From Burkholderiaceae bacterium (lineage in GTDB: Bacteria > Pseudomonadota > Gammaproteobacteria > Burkholderiales > Burkholderiaceae_C), in the NCBI GenBank assembly GCA_919902775.1, contig CAKKRJ010000007.1:1-64000 (forward strand): a DNA stretch of 64,000 bases, written 5' to 3'. Made by a program: the position numbers and the translations under genes. The notes below the pieces were generated by a model. It was not told where the DNA came from. It saw only the letters and a program-made list of their open reading frames with translations, and did not search any database. Below, piece by piece: positions 37,518-46,284 of the stretch. How positions within the stretch are numbered: the first letter of the stretch is position 1; the number at the start of each line of letters is the position of its first letter.

Positions 37518-37621
37518 CAAAATGGGTGCGCACCAAAGCGCAAGTTGCCGGGATGTTACCTGGGCCTGCCCGCGTCCCCTGGGTGCAGGCGGTGCCTGCC
37601 GGGCACGGCACAATGCCGGAC

Positions 37622-38518
37622 ATGAATTTGCGCAACAACCATCTGGACGGCTTGGCCGTGGGCATGCTGCTGGCGTGCTGCATGTTTTGGGGACTTCAGC
37701 AGGTGCTGGTCAAAGCCATCATGTCGGAGGTGGCCCCCCTGTTTCAGGCCAGCCTGCGCTGCATCGGCGCCTGCGTGCTGCTGCTGATTTGGTGCCGGGT
37801 GCGCGGTGTGCGCCTGTTTGAGCGCGACGGCAGCCTGTGGCCCGGTCTGCTGGCAGGCGGACTGTTTGCAGCGGAATTTGCCTGCATTTATCTGGGACTG
37901 CTGTACACCTCGGCATCGCGCCTGACGGTGTTCCTCTACACCGCGCCGTTTTGGGTGGCCGTGCTGCTGCCGTTGTTTGTCAAATCCGAACGCCTGCGCC
38001 CGGTGCAATGGCTGGGCCTGGCTTGCGCCTTTATCGCGGTGACTTTTGCCATGCGCGAAGGCCTGGGAGCAGACACCCCTGGCAACGACCACCTGGGCGA
38101 CCTGCTGGGCCTGACCGCCGGGGCCATGTGGGGCCTGACCACCGTGAGCATTCGGGCCACCCATCTGACCCGCATCGCACCGGAAAAATTGCTGTTCTAC
38201 CAAATTGCCACAACCGCTTTGGCGGTGCCTTGGATCTCGCTGGCACTGGGCGAAAGCTGGAACTTCCAGTGGAGCGCCCTGGCCTGGGGCTCGATGCTGA
38301 CGCAAACCGTGATCGGTGCCTTCGCCAGCTACCTGGCCTGGATGTGGATGCTGGGCCGCTACCCTGCCACCAAGATTTCGGTGTTCGTTTTTTTGACGCC
38401 GCTGTTTGCACTGCTGTTTGGCACTTGGCTGCTGGGCGAGGCCGCCACCCCCACCTTGCTGTCTGCGCTGGGGCTGGTGGTCATCGGCATCGTGCTGGTC
38501 AACCGCAAACCGGGGTGA
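37622..38518 (+). CDS. EamA/DMT-superfamily membrane transporter
   Basis: A 298-residue inner-membrane protein with about ten helices in two EamA repeats: residues about 10-135 and 150-290 (LGDLLGLTAGAMWGLTTVSIRATHL starts the second). FLTPLFALLFGTWLLGE in the second repeat is typical. These are exporters of metabolites or amino acids. I take ATG 37622; ATG 37613 (MPDMNLRN) is equally possible as neither has a strong ribosome site. Substrate unknown. Confidence 0.9.
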   Translation: MNLRNNHLDGLAVGMLLACCMFWGLQQVLVKAIMSEVAPLFQASLRCIGACVLLLIWCRVRGVRLFERDGSLWPGLLAGGLFAAEFACIYLGLLYTSASRLTVFLYTAPFWVAVLLPLFVKSERLRPVQWLGLACAFIAVTFAMREGLGADTPGNDHLGDLLGLTAGAMWGLTTVSIRATHLTRIAPEKLLFYQIATTALAVPWISLALGESWNFQWSALAWGSMLTQTVIGAFASYLAWMWMLGRYPATKISVFVFLTPLFALLFGTWLLGEAATPTLLSALGLVVIGIVLVNRKPG

Positions 38519-38639
38519 CGGTGCAAAGCCCCCCCGACGCCATCACCAGGCGCTCGGCGGTCCAGGTCTCGCGGATAATCACGGCTCCCAATTGACAGCA
38601 CCGGCCGCCGCCTGGCGGGCCGCCCCTACGGAGCAACAC

Positions 38640-39617
38640 ATGAGCACTTTCCAAACCACCGGCGCACGCGCCACGGGTCTTGCCACCCTCGCCGCTGACA
38701 GCACCGTGCTGGACACCTGGTTCCCGGCCCCTGAGCTGGCCAGCGACATCGCCGCCAGTGGCACCACGCGTCTGAGCGCTGCCGAAGCCGTGGCCGCCCT
38801 GGGCGCAGACGCCGCCCAAGCGCTGGCCGCTTGCGCCGTGCGCAACGTGACCGTGGTCGCCGTGCGCACCGAAATCAAATCGCTGGCCGACGCGCCCACC
38901 GACACGCACGACGCCTACCTGCGCCTGCACCTGCTGAGCCACCGCCTGGTGCAGCCGCACGGCGCCAACGTGACCGGCATCTTCGGCCTGCTGGCGAATG
39001 TGGCCTGGACCAACTTTGGCCCTTGCGCCGTGGCCGACGTGCCCGCCGCCCGCCTGAAAGCCCGCGCCAGCGGTCGCGTGCTCGAAATCAAAGGCGTGGA
39101 CAAGTTCCCGCAAATGACCGACTACGTGATCCCCAGCGGCGTGCGCATCGCCAACGCCGATCGCGTGCGCCTGGGCGCGCACCTGGCCAGCGGCACCACC
39201 GTCATGCACGAGGGCTTTTGCAACTTCAACGCCGGCACCCTGGGCGCCAGCATGGTCGAAGGCCGCATCAGCGCCGGCGTGGTGGTGGATGACGCCAGCG
39301 ACATCGGCGGCGGCGCGTCCATCATGGGCACGCTCTCGGGCGGCGGCAAAGAAGTCATCAAGGTCGGCAAGCGCTGCCTGCTGGGCGCCAACGCCGGCAT
39401 CGGCATCTCGCTGGGCGACGACTGCGTGGTCGAGGCCGGCTGCTACATCACCGGCGGCAGCCGCGTGCAAATGCCCGACGGCAGCCTGATGAAAGCCAAA
39501 GAACTCTCAGGCCAAAACGGCATCCTGTTCCGCCGCGATTCACAGTCAGGCGCGCTGCACGCGATTCCGCGCAACAAGAGCTGGGGCGAGTTAAACGCCG
39601 AGCTGCACAAGAACTGA
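38640..39617 (+). CDS. dapD: 2,3,4,5-tetrahydropyridine-2,6-dicarboxylate N-succinyltransferase, long form
   Basis: Succinylates tetrahydrodipicolinate in lysine and diaminopimelate synthesis. The 325-residue protein is the long type: an N-terminal domain, then the left-handed beta-helix hexapeptide repeats (RVRLGAHLASGTTVMHEGFCNFNAGTLG, GASIMGTLSGGGKEVIKVGKRCLLGANAGIGI). The C-terminus is LSGQNGILFRRDSQSGALHAIPRNK. ATG 38640 has GGAG 8 bases upstream. A strong terminator follows. A degenerate copy of its last part lies 8.3 kb downstream (47774-47837). Confidence 0.95.
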   Translation: MSTFQTTGARATGLATLAADSTVLDTWFPAPELASDIAASGTTRLSAAEAVAALGADAAQALAACAVRNVTVVAVRTEIKSLADAPTDTHDAYLRLHLLSHRLVQPHGANVTGIFGLLANVAWTNFGPCAVADVPAARLKARASGRVLEIKGVDKFPQMTDYVIPSGVRIANADRVRLGAHLASGTTVMHEGFCNFNAGTLGASMVEGRISAGVVVDDASDIGGGASIMGTLSGGGKEVIKVGKRCLLGANAGIGISLGDDCVVEAGCYITGGSRVQMPDGSLMKAKELSGQNGILFRRDSQSGALHAIPRNKSWGELNAELHKN

Positions 39618-39635
39618 TTTTGGGTCATTTCAAAT

Positions 39636-39673
39636 AAAAACGGCGTGCCTGCGAAAGTGGGCACGCCGTTTTT
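39636..39673 (+). terminator. Terminator after dapD
   Basis: AAAAACGGCGTGCC (39636-39649) pairs with GGCACGCCGTTTTT (39659-39672) with a 9-base loop and a T tail. It begins 18 bases after the dapD stop and could also stop leftward transcription. Confidence 0.92.
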
Positions 39674-39676
39674 CCT

Positions 39677-39838
39677 TCAGACCAACACATCGGCGGCCAG
39701 CGTTTTGCGCATCACGCCAGATGCACTCGGCATGGCGACTTGGGGACAGTTTGGCTCCAGGTAGCCACCCAACTCCGCATCACGTTTGCGGCGCTTTTTC
39801 AGGTCACCCGTCGGATTGGTGGCATCCGTCATGCACAT
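39677..39838 (-). pseudogene. Possible C-terminal remnant or small ORF of unknown origin
   Basis: A minus-strand frame of 53 codons from ATG 39838 reads MCMTDATNPTGDLKKRRK... and ends MRKTLAADVLV. The same frame continues upstream without a start codon for 35 more codons (GRDVLEAGDQCGRHVVKFEN just before the ATG) until a TAA near 39945. The protein-like composition beyond the ATG suggests the tail of a broken gene rather than a true small protein. I do not recognise a family. Confidence 0.3.
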
Positions 39839-40260
39839 GTTTTCGAACTTGACAACATGCCTGCCACACTGATCACCCGCTTCAAGAACGTCACGCCCGG
39901 CGGCGATGTGATTGGGCTGATCGTCTGGTGGCGTGCTCTGCCCTTACTCGTCCATGCACATCGACATGCATCTCCAGGCTGCTTGAGAAACTCCCAGGCG
40001 AGGCAAAGAATTCCAAAACAGGGTCCGCCCAACCCCGCCTTAAAAGACGCTAACACGTGGCTGTCCAAGGACATTCGCTGAAGTTGAATGCATCAGGGAT
40101 GACCACTTACGCATGTTGTTTCAGCCTCACGGCCCCACGCCGCCAGTCCATTCGAGAACGCATGCGCCACCGCGATCTGAACATCGTCCAAGCCACAAGC
40201 TGGCCCACGCTCGTCGAGATGTTCGGAGCGAGAACCGAGTGGGGTTGAGGCGAACCCTGT
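39839..40260. other. No convincing gene; left end of accessory block
   Basis: About 420 bases with only short, unrelated frames on both strands (for example a plus-strand 63-codon frame at 40057-40248). Composition looks like decayed coding sequence. No tRNA, inverted terminal repeat or transposase motif was seen. Confidence 0.4.
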
Positions 40261-41250
40261 TCAGGATCTCAGGCCGAGCTTTGCCATGAGTTGGGTATCG
40301 GACTCCAGCGAGCTTTTCAGGAACGCTTCGAATGCTTCTGGGGACTCCTGAGGCATGACGTCAGCGCCGCTTTTGACCACGAAGGACTCAAAATCCGGCC
40401 TGGCCATGATCTTGTAGATCTCGCTACGCAGGCTGTCGCGCAGCGCAACAGGCAGGCCAGCCGGGCCGAAAATGCCCCCCCAGCTCGAATAGCTGAAGTT
40501 CTGCACACCGGCCTCGGCCATGGTCGGCACGGCTGGCAGCAGCGGCGTGCGTTTGTCGGCCACAATGGCCAATGCACGCAGGGCCCCCGTGCTGACCTGG
40601 GCGATTACGGACGAAGTCAGCCCCAGAACGAAGTCAAGGTTTTTTCCCTGCAACGCGTTAAAGGCTTCAATGACGCCTTTGAATGGCACATGCAGCGCGT
40701 TGATTCCGGGTACCGCCAACTTCAATTTTTCGAAAATGATGTGGGCTGGCGAACCGTTTCCACCTGAGCCGTAGCTCAACTTGTCGGGTGAGGTCGCCAT
40801 CGCCTTGAACAGGTCATCCAGCGTTTTGTAGGGCGAGTCCGGATGCACCACGACTAGGTAGGTAGACGACTGTATGCGCCCAACGATCGGTGTGAACTGC
40901 TTTTGCATGTCAAGCTTGCCGCCCATCGCCTGCAGCAAAACCATGCCAGAGTAGAGGTAGCCGAAGGTCGCTCCATCTGCCGGCGCAGCCGCAACCGCTT
41001 TGGCACCGATCAGTCCGGCCGCTCCAGCCTTGTTGTCGACGATGACGGTTGTGCCCAGCTGCTGTGTCAATTGCTCGGCCAATTTGCGGCAAAAGATGTC
41101 GACGCCGCCTCCGGCGGGCACCGGAGCGATGATCTTCACGGTGCTGGTGGGCCATTTGACTGTCTGGGCACGCAGTCGTGTGGGCACGGCGAGCAGGCCC
41201 GTTCCGGCCGCCATGGCAGAGAGCAGCGTGCGGCGATGGATCATGGTCAT
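40261..41250 (-). CDS. Bug/TctC-family periplasmic binding protein (second sulfatase-linked)
   Basis: A 329-residue solute-binding protein. Signal IHRRTLLSAMAAGTGLLAVPTRLRAQ is twin-arginine-like. Then VKIIAPVPAGGGVDIFCRKLAEQL, DNKAGAAGLIGAKAV and FKGVIEAFNALQGKNLDFVLG give the family pattern. ATG 41250 has CGGAGAC upstream. It lies 40 bases after the arylsulfatase on the same strand, the same order as the 5.3-7.8 kb sulfatase-Bug pair, but the two Bug proteins are clearly diverged. No TctAB present. Confidence 0.9.
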   Translation of the reverse strand: MTMIHRRTLLSAMAAGTGLLAVPTRLRAQTVKWPTSTVKIIAPVPAGGGVDIFCRKLAEQLTQQLGTTVIVDNKAGAAGLIGAKAVAAAPADGATFGYLYSGMVLLQAMGGKLDMQKQFTPIVGRIQSSTYLVVVHPDSPYKTLDDLFKAMATSPDKLSYGSGGNGSPAHIIFEKLKLAVPGINALHVPFKGVIEAFNALQGKNLDFVLGLTSSVIAQVSTGALRALAIVADKRTPLLPAVPTMAEAGVQNFSYSSWGGIFGPAGLPVALRDSLRSEIYKIMARPDFESFVVKSGADVMPQESPEAFEAFLKSSLESDTQLMAKLGLRS

Positions 41251-41290
41251 GGAATGTCTCCGGTTGTGAAAGAGAAGTCGAGGCAAGTGT

Positions 41291-43552
41291 TCAGCCGTCC
41301 AGGCCCCTGGAGCCCGGTGCGCGTTCACGTGAATCGATGGTCAGCACGGAGATCGTGCCGGTGTAGCGGAAGTTGCCGCGGCGCTCAAACAGCGCCCAGT
41401 CCACCGGTCCGCGCCGGTCGATGCCGATGTCCAACCCTTCGTGAAAGCCCCCCATGAGGCTGGGGCTCAGGTCCTTGCGCTCACTGGCCGGCTGGCCATT
41501 CAACAGCAGGCATCCCTGGCCGCGGCGCTGCCCGGTGGCGCGGTAGTCGATGGCTACGGTGTGGCTACCAGGCGGCATCGGGACGGGCTCCAGCCGGTGG
41601 TGCTCGCCGAAGCCGTTGTAGAAGCAATGCAGCAAGCCGGCCTCGATGTACAGCACCATGCCGCCCGTGATGTCGCCGATCGAGAACAACACCCCCTCGT
41701 CCGTGGCGCGGTGCGCCAGCGCGACGCTGATGGTGTAGCTGCGGTCGGCGATGAGCGGGACGATGCGGCTGCGGTTGACGGTCTGCGCACCCGGCAGAAA
41801 ACGCCGCACGCCCTGTGCCGGCGGCTGCTGGTGTGGCGGGATCTGCTGGAACTTCTGCACGCGGTCGCGGTTGTCCAGCGGATAGACCATGTTGGCCCAA
41901 GCGTCGCTGTCGAAGGCGGCAACCAGCTCGGCAAGCCGGTCGGGAAACTGCGCACTCAAGTCAATGCCTTCCGCGAAATCGCTCGCGTGGCGGTGCAGCG
42001 TCCAGTTATCGAAGTTGATTGTCTGCCCAAGCTTCTGGATTGACACCGCCACCCAACCGTCGCGGTAGTAGGCGCGGTTGGACCAGCATTCGTAGTACTG
42101 CTCGGTGCGCACCGGGGCCACTTGAGCCCCCGTCAGCACGGGCAACTGGCTCACGCCCTGGATCGGCAACGCCGGTCTGCCGTGGGATTCGGTCGGTGGG
42201 GCGACGCCCGCACATTCGAGCAGTGTGGGCATCAGGTCGGTCACATGAGCGAGTTGCGACAGCACCTGGCCCTGCGCGACCAAGCGTGCCGGCCAGGACG
42301 CGATGCAGGCCACGCGTCGGCCGCCGCCGCCGGTTTGGGTCTTGTAGGTGGGAAACGGCGTATTGCTGACCTGCGCCCAACCTGATGGGTACAAAGGGCT
42401 GACGCGGCCGCTGCCCAGGTGCTGTTGTTCGGCCAAGCTCGCCGACAGCGGCAGACGCGGCAGGCTTGAGAAGCGGCGGTTGCTGTTCACCTCGCCTTCG
42501 GGGCCGGCCGCCGAGGTGCCGCCGTTGTCAGAGGAGACGATGAAGATCGTGTTGTCCAGTTCGCCAAGCGCATCGATCAGCGCCACCAGACGCCCGGTGT
42601 TCTGGTCGACGCAGTCGAGCATGCCGGCGTAGGTTTCCATGTGGCGCGCGAACAGCGTGCGGTGTTCCGCTGGCAGGCTGTCCCAGGCCGGCACGGTGAG
42701 GTCGCCGGGCGGCAAGCGCGTATCGGCCGGGACGAGGCCCAGAGCCTTCTGCTTGTCCAGTCGTTGCTGGCGAATCACGTCCCAGCCCGCGTCGTAGCGG
42801 CCGTGGTACTTGGCGATGTCCCCGGGCTTGGCCTGCAGCGGGCTGTGCATGGCGTTGTGCGCCAGGTAGAGGAAGAACGGCCGCTGCGGCTCGTCGTGCC
42901 GGATCTCCTTGATGAAGCGCACCGACTGGTCTGTCCAATCGTCGGTGGAGTAGTAGCCCTCGGGGTAATTGTCAATCGGCAGCACCATGTTGTTCAGCAT
43001 CAGTCGCGCCGGGTGGAAAAAACTGGTCTCGCCCTCCAGAAAACCATAGAAGCGCTCGAAACCTCGCCCTGTGGGCCAGCTTGCGTTGGGTACGGTGCTG
43101 TTGTTGGAGTTGTGCCACTTGCCCACGCCGATGGTGGCGTAACCAGCATCGCGCAGCACCTCGGGCAATGTGGCGGCCTCGAAGGGAATGTCCCCGAAGT
43201 AGCCTGGGAAGCCAGGGTTGTTGTTCGACAGCCAGCCGGTGGCCACCGCATGGGCGTTGCAACCGGTCAGAAGCGCGGCACGCGCCGAGGAACATATGGG
43301 GTGTGTGGTGTAGTGGTTGAACCGCAGTCCGCGCTCGGCAATCGCGTCGATGTGCGGCGTGGCGATCTCCGAGCCATAGCAACCCAAGTCTGAATAGCCC
43401 ATGTCGTCCAGGTAGATCACGACGATGTTCGGGCTGCCCGGGCGGGCGCGAACGGGTGGCACCCAGGCCGGCGTCGACTCCTCGCGCGTACGGCCGACCA
43501 CCCCGTCGAAGCCGGGGTAGGTGCGGATTTGCGGATCGGACGGTTCGGTCAC
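41291..43552 (-). CDS. Large arylsulfatase (AtsA-like) with C-terminal beta domain
   Basis: A 753-residue sulfatase. The metal site IVVIYLDDMGYSDLGCYG is at residues 43-60, and GVGKWHNSNN and VSSDNGGTSAAGPEGEVNSNRR are conserved. The formylglycine motif reads Cys87-Ser-Ser-Ala-Arg91 (ICSSARAALLTG), with Ser where Pro is usual, which may affect maturation. Residues about 590-740 form a jelly-roll-like tail (GGMVLYIEAGLLHCFYNGFGE). No signal peptide is seen. It is divergent from an SDR gene, probably under the LacI regulator. Substrate unknown. Confidence 0.9.
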   Translation of the reverse strand: MTEPSDPQIRTYPGFDGVVGRTREESTPAWVPPVRARPGSPNIVVIYLDDMGYSDLGCYGSEIATPHIDAIAERGLRFNHYTTHPICSSARAALLTGCNAHAVATGWLSNNNPGFPGYFGDIPFEAATLPEVLRDAGYATIGVGKWHNSNNSTVPNASWPTGRGFERFYGFLEGETSFFHPARLMLNNMVLPIDNYPEGYYSTDDWTDQSVRFIKEIRHDEPQRPFFLYLAHNAMHSPLQAKPGDIAKYHGRYDAGWDVIRQQRLDKQKALGLVPADTRLPPGDLTVPAWDSLPAEHRTLFARHMETYAGMLDCVDQNTGRLVALIDALGELDNTIFIVSSDNGGTSAAGPEGEVNSNRRFSSLPRLPLSASLAEQQHLGSGRVSPLYPSGWAQVSNTPFPTYKTQTGGGGRRVACIASWPARLVAQGQVLSQLAHVTDLMPTLLECAGVAPPTESHGRPALPIQGVSQLPVLTGAQVAPVRTEQYYECWSNRAYYRDGWVAVSIQKLGQTINFDNWTLHRHASDFAEGIDLSAQFPDRLAELVAAFDSDAWANMVYPLDNRDRVQKFQQIPPHQQPPAQGVRRFLPGAQTVNRSRIVPLIADRSYTISVALAHRATDEGVLFSIGDITGGMVLYIEAGLLHCFYNGFGEHHRLEPVPMPPGSHTVAIDYRATGQRRGQGCLLLNGQPASERKDLSPSLMGGFHEGLDIGIDRRGPVDWALFERRGNFRYTGTISVLTIDSRERAPGSRGLDG

Positions 43553-43611
43553 GGCGGCGGTCTCCTGTAGGAATCAGCAAGCAGGGTGATTTTCCTCTCT
43601 GGCTGGCAAAA

Positions 43612-43693
43612 TTGTTAACGAGATCAAAAATCGTGTCAATGAAAATAACGGGTAAATCTCACACTTTCTTTTGAAAATTGTTTGCGTTAACAT
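43612..43693. promoter_or_regulatory. Pair of GTTAAC-centred sites, candidate LacI operators
   Basis: TTGTTAACG (43612-43620) and CGTTAACAT (43685-43693) are inverted near-copies, their centres 72 bases apart in the divergent region between the arylsulfatase and the SDR. LacI-family repressors often bind two such sites and loop DNA. The LacI gene is 2.6 kb away in the same block. Confidence 0.45.
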
Positions 43694-43721
43694 TCGGGAT
43701 CGCCACAGTGGCGATCCCGAA
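43693..43721 (+). promoter_or_regulatory. Perfect 14-base-arm hairpin in the SDR leader
   Basis: TTCGGGATCGCCAC (43693-43706) is perfectly complementary to 43708-43721 around a single central A. It lies 11 bases before the AGGAGAT ribosome site at 43733-43739. ACATTC flanks it on both sides (43690-43695 and 43721-43726). No T run follows, so it is not a simple terminator. Confidence 0.75.
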
Positions 43722-43748
43722 CATTCATCAACCAGGAGATGGAAGATC

Positions 43749-44504
43749 ATGGAAATACGTGCAAACAGGGTTCTGATCACCGGCGGTTGCGGCGGCATCG
43801 GCCTGGGCGTGGGCGAATATTTCGCCAAGCTGGGCAAACACGTCGTGCTGGTGGATCGCGTCATATCGCCAGCGCGAGAACTCGCCCAGCGTTACGACAA
43901 CATCCACTGCATCGAGCTCGACTTGGCCGACCACGCGGCCGTGGACAAACGCATCGGCGCACTCGCCGCCAGCGAAGCACCCGAGATCCTCATCAATGGC
44001 GCCGGCTGGTCTCCGAAGTACGACGCCGAGGGCAAGCCCTGGAAGCCATGGACCATGCCCATGTCGCACTGGAGCGCTGTGATGGCCGTGAACATCGACG
44101 CCACATTCAACATGTGCCGGCTGCTGTTGCCAGCGATGATCGAGGCCAACTACGGGCGGATCGTGAACATCGCTTCGCTGGCCGCGCGCACAGGCGGTGG
44201 CGTTGCTCCGGTGCATTACGTGACCAGCAAGGCGGCCATGCTGGGCCTGACCAAGGGCATCGCGAAGGACGTGGGCCAGTACAACATCACGGTCAACGCC
44301 ATCAACCCTGGTCGCATTGACACGCCGATGATCAGGGACGTGCCTGACGAAGTGAACCAGGGCTATGCAGCGCGCATTCCGCTGGGCCGGCTGGGCACGC
44401 CGCTGGACATTGCCCACACCATCGCCTACCTGTGCTCGGACCACGGCGACTATTTGACGGGCACCACGATCGAGGTCAATGGCGGCCTGTACATGGGCTC
44501 CTGA
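43749..44504 (+). CDS. Short-chain dehydrogenase/reductase, accessory block
   Basis: A 251-residue SDR with TGGCGGIGLGVGEYFAKLG (NAD site), INGAGWSPKYDAEGKPWKPW (NAG-like with an insertion), IVNIASLAARTGG (catalytic Ser), YVTSKAAM (YxxxK), and PGRIDTPMIRDV, ending VNGGLYMGS. ATG 43749 has AGGAGAT. It precedes the acetolactate-synthase-like gene by 35 bases and is divergent from the arylsulfatase. It probably oxidises an alcohol or hydroxy acid in the pathway; substrate unknown. Confidence 0.9.
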   Translation: MEIRANRVLITGGCGGIGLGVGEYFAKLGKHVVLVDRVISPARELAQRYDNIHCIELDLADHAAVDKRIGALAASEAPEILINGAGWSPKYDAEGKPWKPWTMPMSHWSAVMAVNIDATFNMCRLLLPAMIEANYGRIVNIASLAARTGGGVAPVHYVTSKAAMLGLTKGIAKDVGQYNITVNAINPGRIDTPMIRDVPDEVNQGYAARIPLGRLGTPLDIAHTIAYLCSDHGDYLTGTTIEVNGGLYMGS

Positions 44505-44539
44505 GACCGGCCCGCACTCATTCCCCCAGGAGACCACAA

Positions 44540-46219
44540 ATGAAAATGCGCGTTGCTGACGCCATCGTGCGCGTGCTGGCCAATGCCGGCGTGCGTCACA
44601 TCTTCGGGCTGCCCGGTGACCACGGCGCCTTCTACGACGCGATGCGCCTGGACGGCCGCATCCAGCACCTGCTGATCCGCCACGAACAGGCGGCGGCGCA
44701 TGCCGCCGATGGGTATGCGCGCGCCAGCGGCAGGTTGGGCGTGTGCGACGCGTCCTCGGGGCCCGGCGCCACCAACCTCATCACCGGCATTGCCGAGGCT
44801 CATGCCTCGTCGATCCCCGTGCTGGCCATCACCTCGTCGGCGCGCCTGGCCGTGCGTGGCCGCAATGTCTTCCAGGACTTGGACCAGGTCACGCTGTTCA
44901 GCAGCATCACCAAGGCCAGTTACGACCTGGTCGACCCAACTCGGGTGGCCGAATGGACGCGCCGCGCCATCGCCAAGGCGGTGTCAGGCCGGCCCGGCCC
45001 TGTGCTGCTCAGCGTGCCTTCCGACGTATTTGGCATGGAGGTCGATTTCCCCGACCGTGAATTCAAGATCGCGACCGACGCCGATGTTTGGCCCAGCGTG
45101 CGCCTGCATGCCAGCCCAGACGATGTGCGCAAAGTGGCCGAGCGGCTGCAGGCGGCGCACAAGCCGGTGATCTGGGCGGGTGGTGGCGCCATCGCCGCTG
45201 GCGCCTGGGGGGAGATCACAGAATTGGCCGAACTCACGGGGGCGGCCGTTGCCACCACCTTCATGGGCAAGGGCGCCATCGCAGAGGACCATGATCTGGC
45301 CATCGGCCCCGTGGGCGCCTTGGGCCGGCCGATAACCAACGAGTACGTTCGAAGCGCCGACCTCGTGCTGGCGCTGGGCAGCCGCTTCACCAACCTCGAC
45401 ACGGCCGGCTGGACGGTGCCCGCGCGTACGGCCCAGGTGATCCAGGTAGACATCGACCCTTGCGAATTGGGCCACCAGCAAAGCATCGCGATGGGCATCT
45501 GCGCCGACGCGCGCAGCTTTGCCGCTGCGTTACTGGCGCACTGCAAGTCCTTGCCATGGCCCTGCGCACAGCGCCGCCCCGAAGTGGCGAGCCTGCGACA
45601 GCGGTGGCTCAAGGAGCGCGGCACACAAAGCCCCGGGGCAGCTTGCACCGGCGACGGCCCGGTGCATCCGCTGCAGGTCATTGCTGCGCTGCGTGCGGCC
45701 ATGTCGCCCAAGGACACCATCGTGAACGACTCCGGCTTCAACCAGATCTGGGGAGGCCAGTACTTCGAGGTACAGCGGCCCGGCCGCTCCTACATCGGCC
45801 CGCGTGGCATGGGTGTCATGGGGTTCGGACTGCCAGGTGCGTTGGGCGCTGCCGTGGCCAACCCCGACGGCGGCAAATGCGTGCTGCTTGTGGGTGACGG
45901 CGGCTTCATGATGGTGATCCAGGAACTGGAGACGCTCAAGCGCCTGAATATTCCTGTGGTGGTGGTGGTGTTGAACAATGGCAACCTGGAATACTCCAAG
46001 GCCGGACAGACGGCACGCTACAACGGCCACACCACGTCCTGCGACTTCTCCAAAACCGATTTCGCAGCCATCGCGCGCGCCTTCGGTTGCGACGGCATGG
46101 TGGTTAACCAGCCAGCGCAACTGCAAGCGACTTTCGAGCAAGCGCTGCGTTGCCCCGGACCGGTATTGGTGGACGTGCGCACGGTGCCCAGTGCATTGCC
46201 GGATGGTCTGAGTTTCTAA
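44540..46219 (+). CDS. Acetolactate-synthase-like TPP-dependent enzyme
   Basis: A 559-residue ThDP enzyme of the AHAS family. The N-terminal pyrimidine domain has HIFGLPGDHGAFYDAMR, the catalytic-type Glu in LIRHEQAAAHAADGYARASG, and SSGPGATNLITGIAEAHASS. The C-terminal PP domain has GDGGFMMVIQELETLKRLN and NNGNLEYSK for Mg-ThDP. No AHAS small subunit is adjacent, so a catabolic carboligase or decarboxylase acting on a 2-oxo acid is more likely than valine synthesis (inference). ATG 44540 has AGGAG upstream. It is cotranscribed with the SDR. Confidence 0.9.
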   Translation: MKMRVADAIVRVLANAGVRHIFGLPGDHGAFYDAMRLDGRIQHLLIRHEQAAAHAADGYARASGRLGVCDASSGPGATNLITGIAEAHASSIPVLAITSSARLAVRGRNVFQDLDQVTLFSSITKASYDLVDPTRVAEWTRRAIAKAVSGRPGPVLLSVPSDVFGMEVDFPDREFKIATDADVWPSVRLHASPDDVRKVAERLQAAHKPVIWAGGGAIAAGAWGEITELAELTGAAVATTFMGKGAIAEDHDLAIGPVGALGRPITNEYVRSADLVLALGSRFTNLDTAGWTVPARTAQVIQVDIDPCELGHQQSIAMGICADARSFAAALLAHCKSLPWPCAQRRPEVASLRQRWLKERGTQSPGAACTGDGPVHPLQVIAALRAAMSPKDTIVNDSGFNQIWGGQYFEVQRPGRSYIGPRGMGVMGFGLPGALGAAVANPDGGKCVLLVGDGGFMMVIQELETLKRLNIPVVVVVLNNGNLEYSKAGQTARYNGHTTSCDFSKTDFAAIARAFGCDGMVVNQPAQLQATFEQALRCPGPVLVDVRTVPSALPDGLSF

Positions 46220-46284
46220 GCGCGTGACCGCAGCCCCAGCGTGGCTGGCAATCCAGCGCTAAAACGGGTGCGGTAGGATCAAGC

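Noticed and set aside
40057..40248. A 63-codon plus-strand frame as a transposase fragment
   Set aside because: It has no DDE, HTH or other recombinase motif, and its length and composition are consistent with chance.
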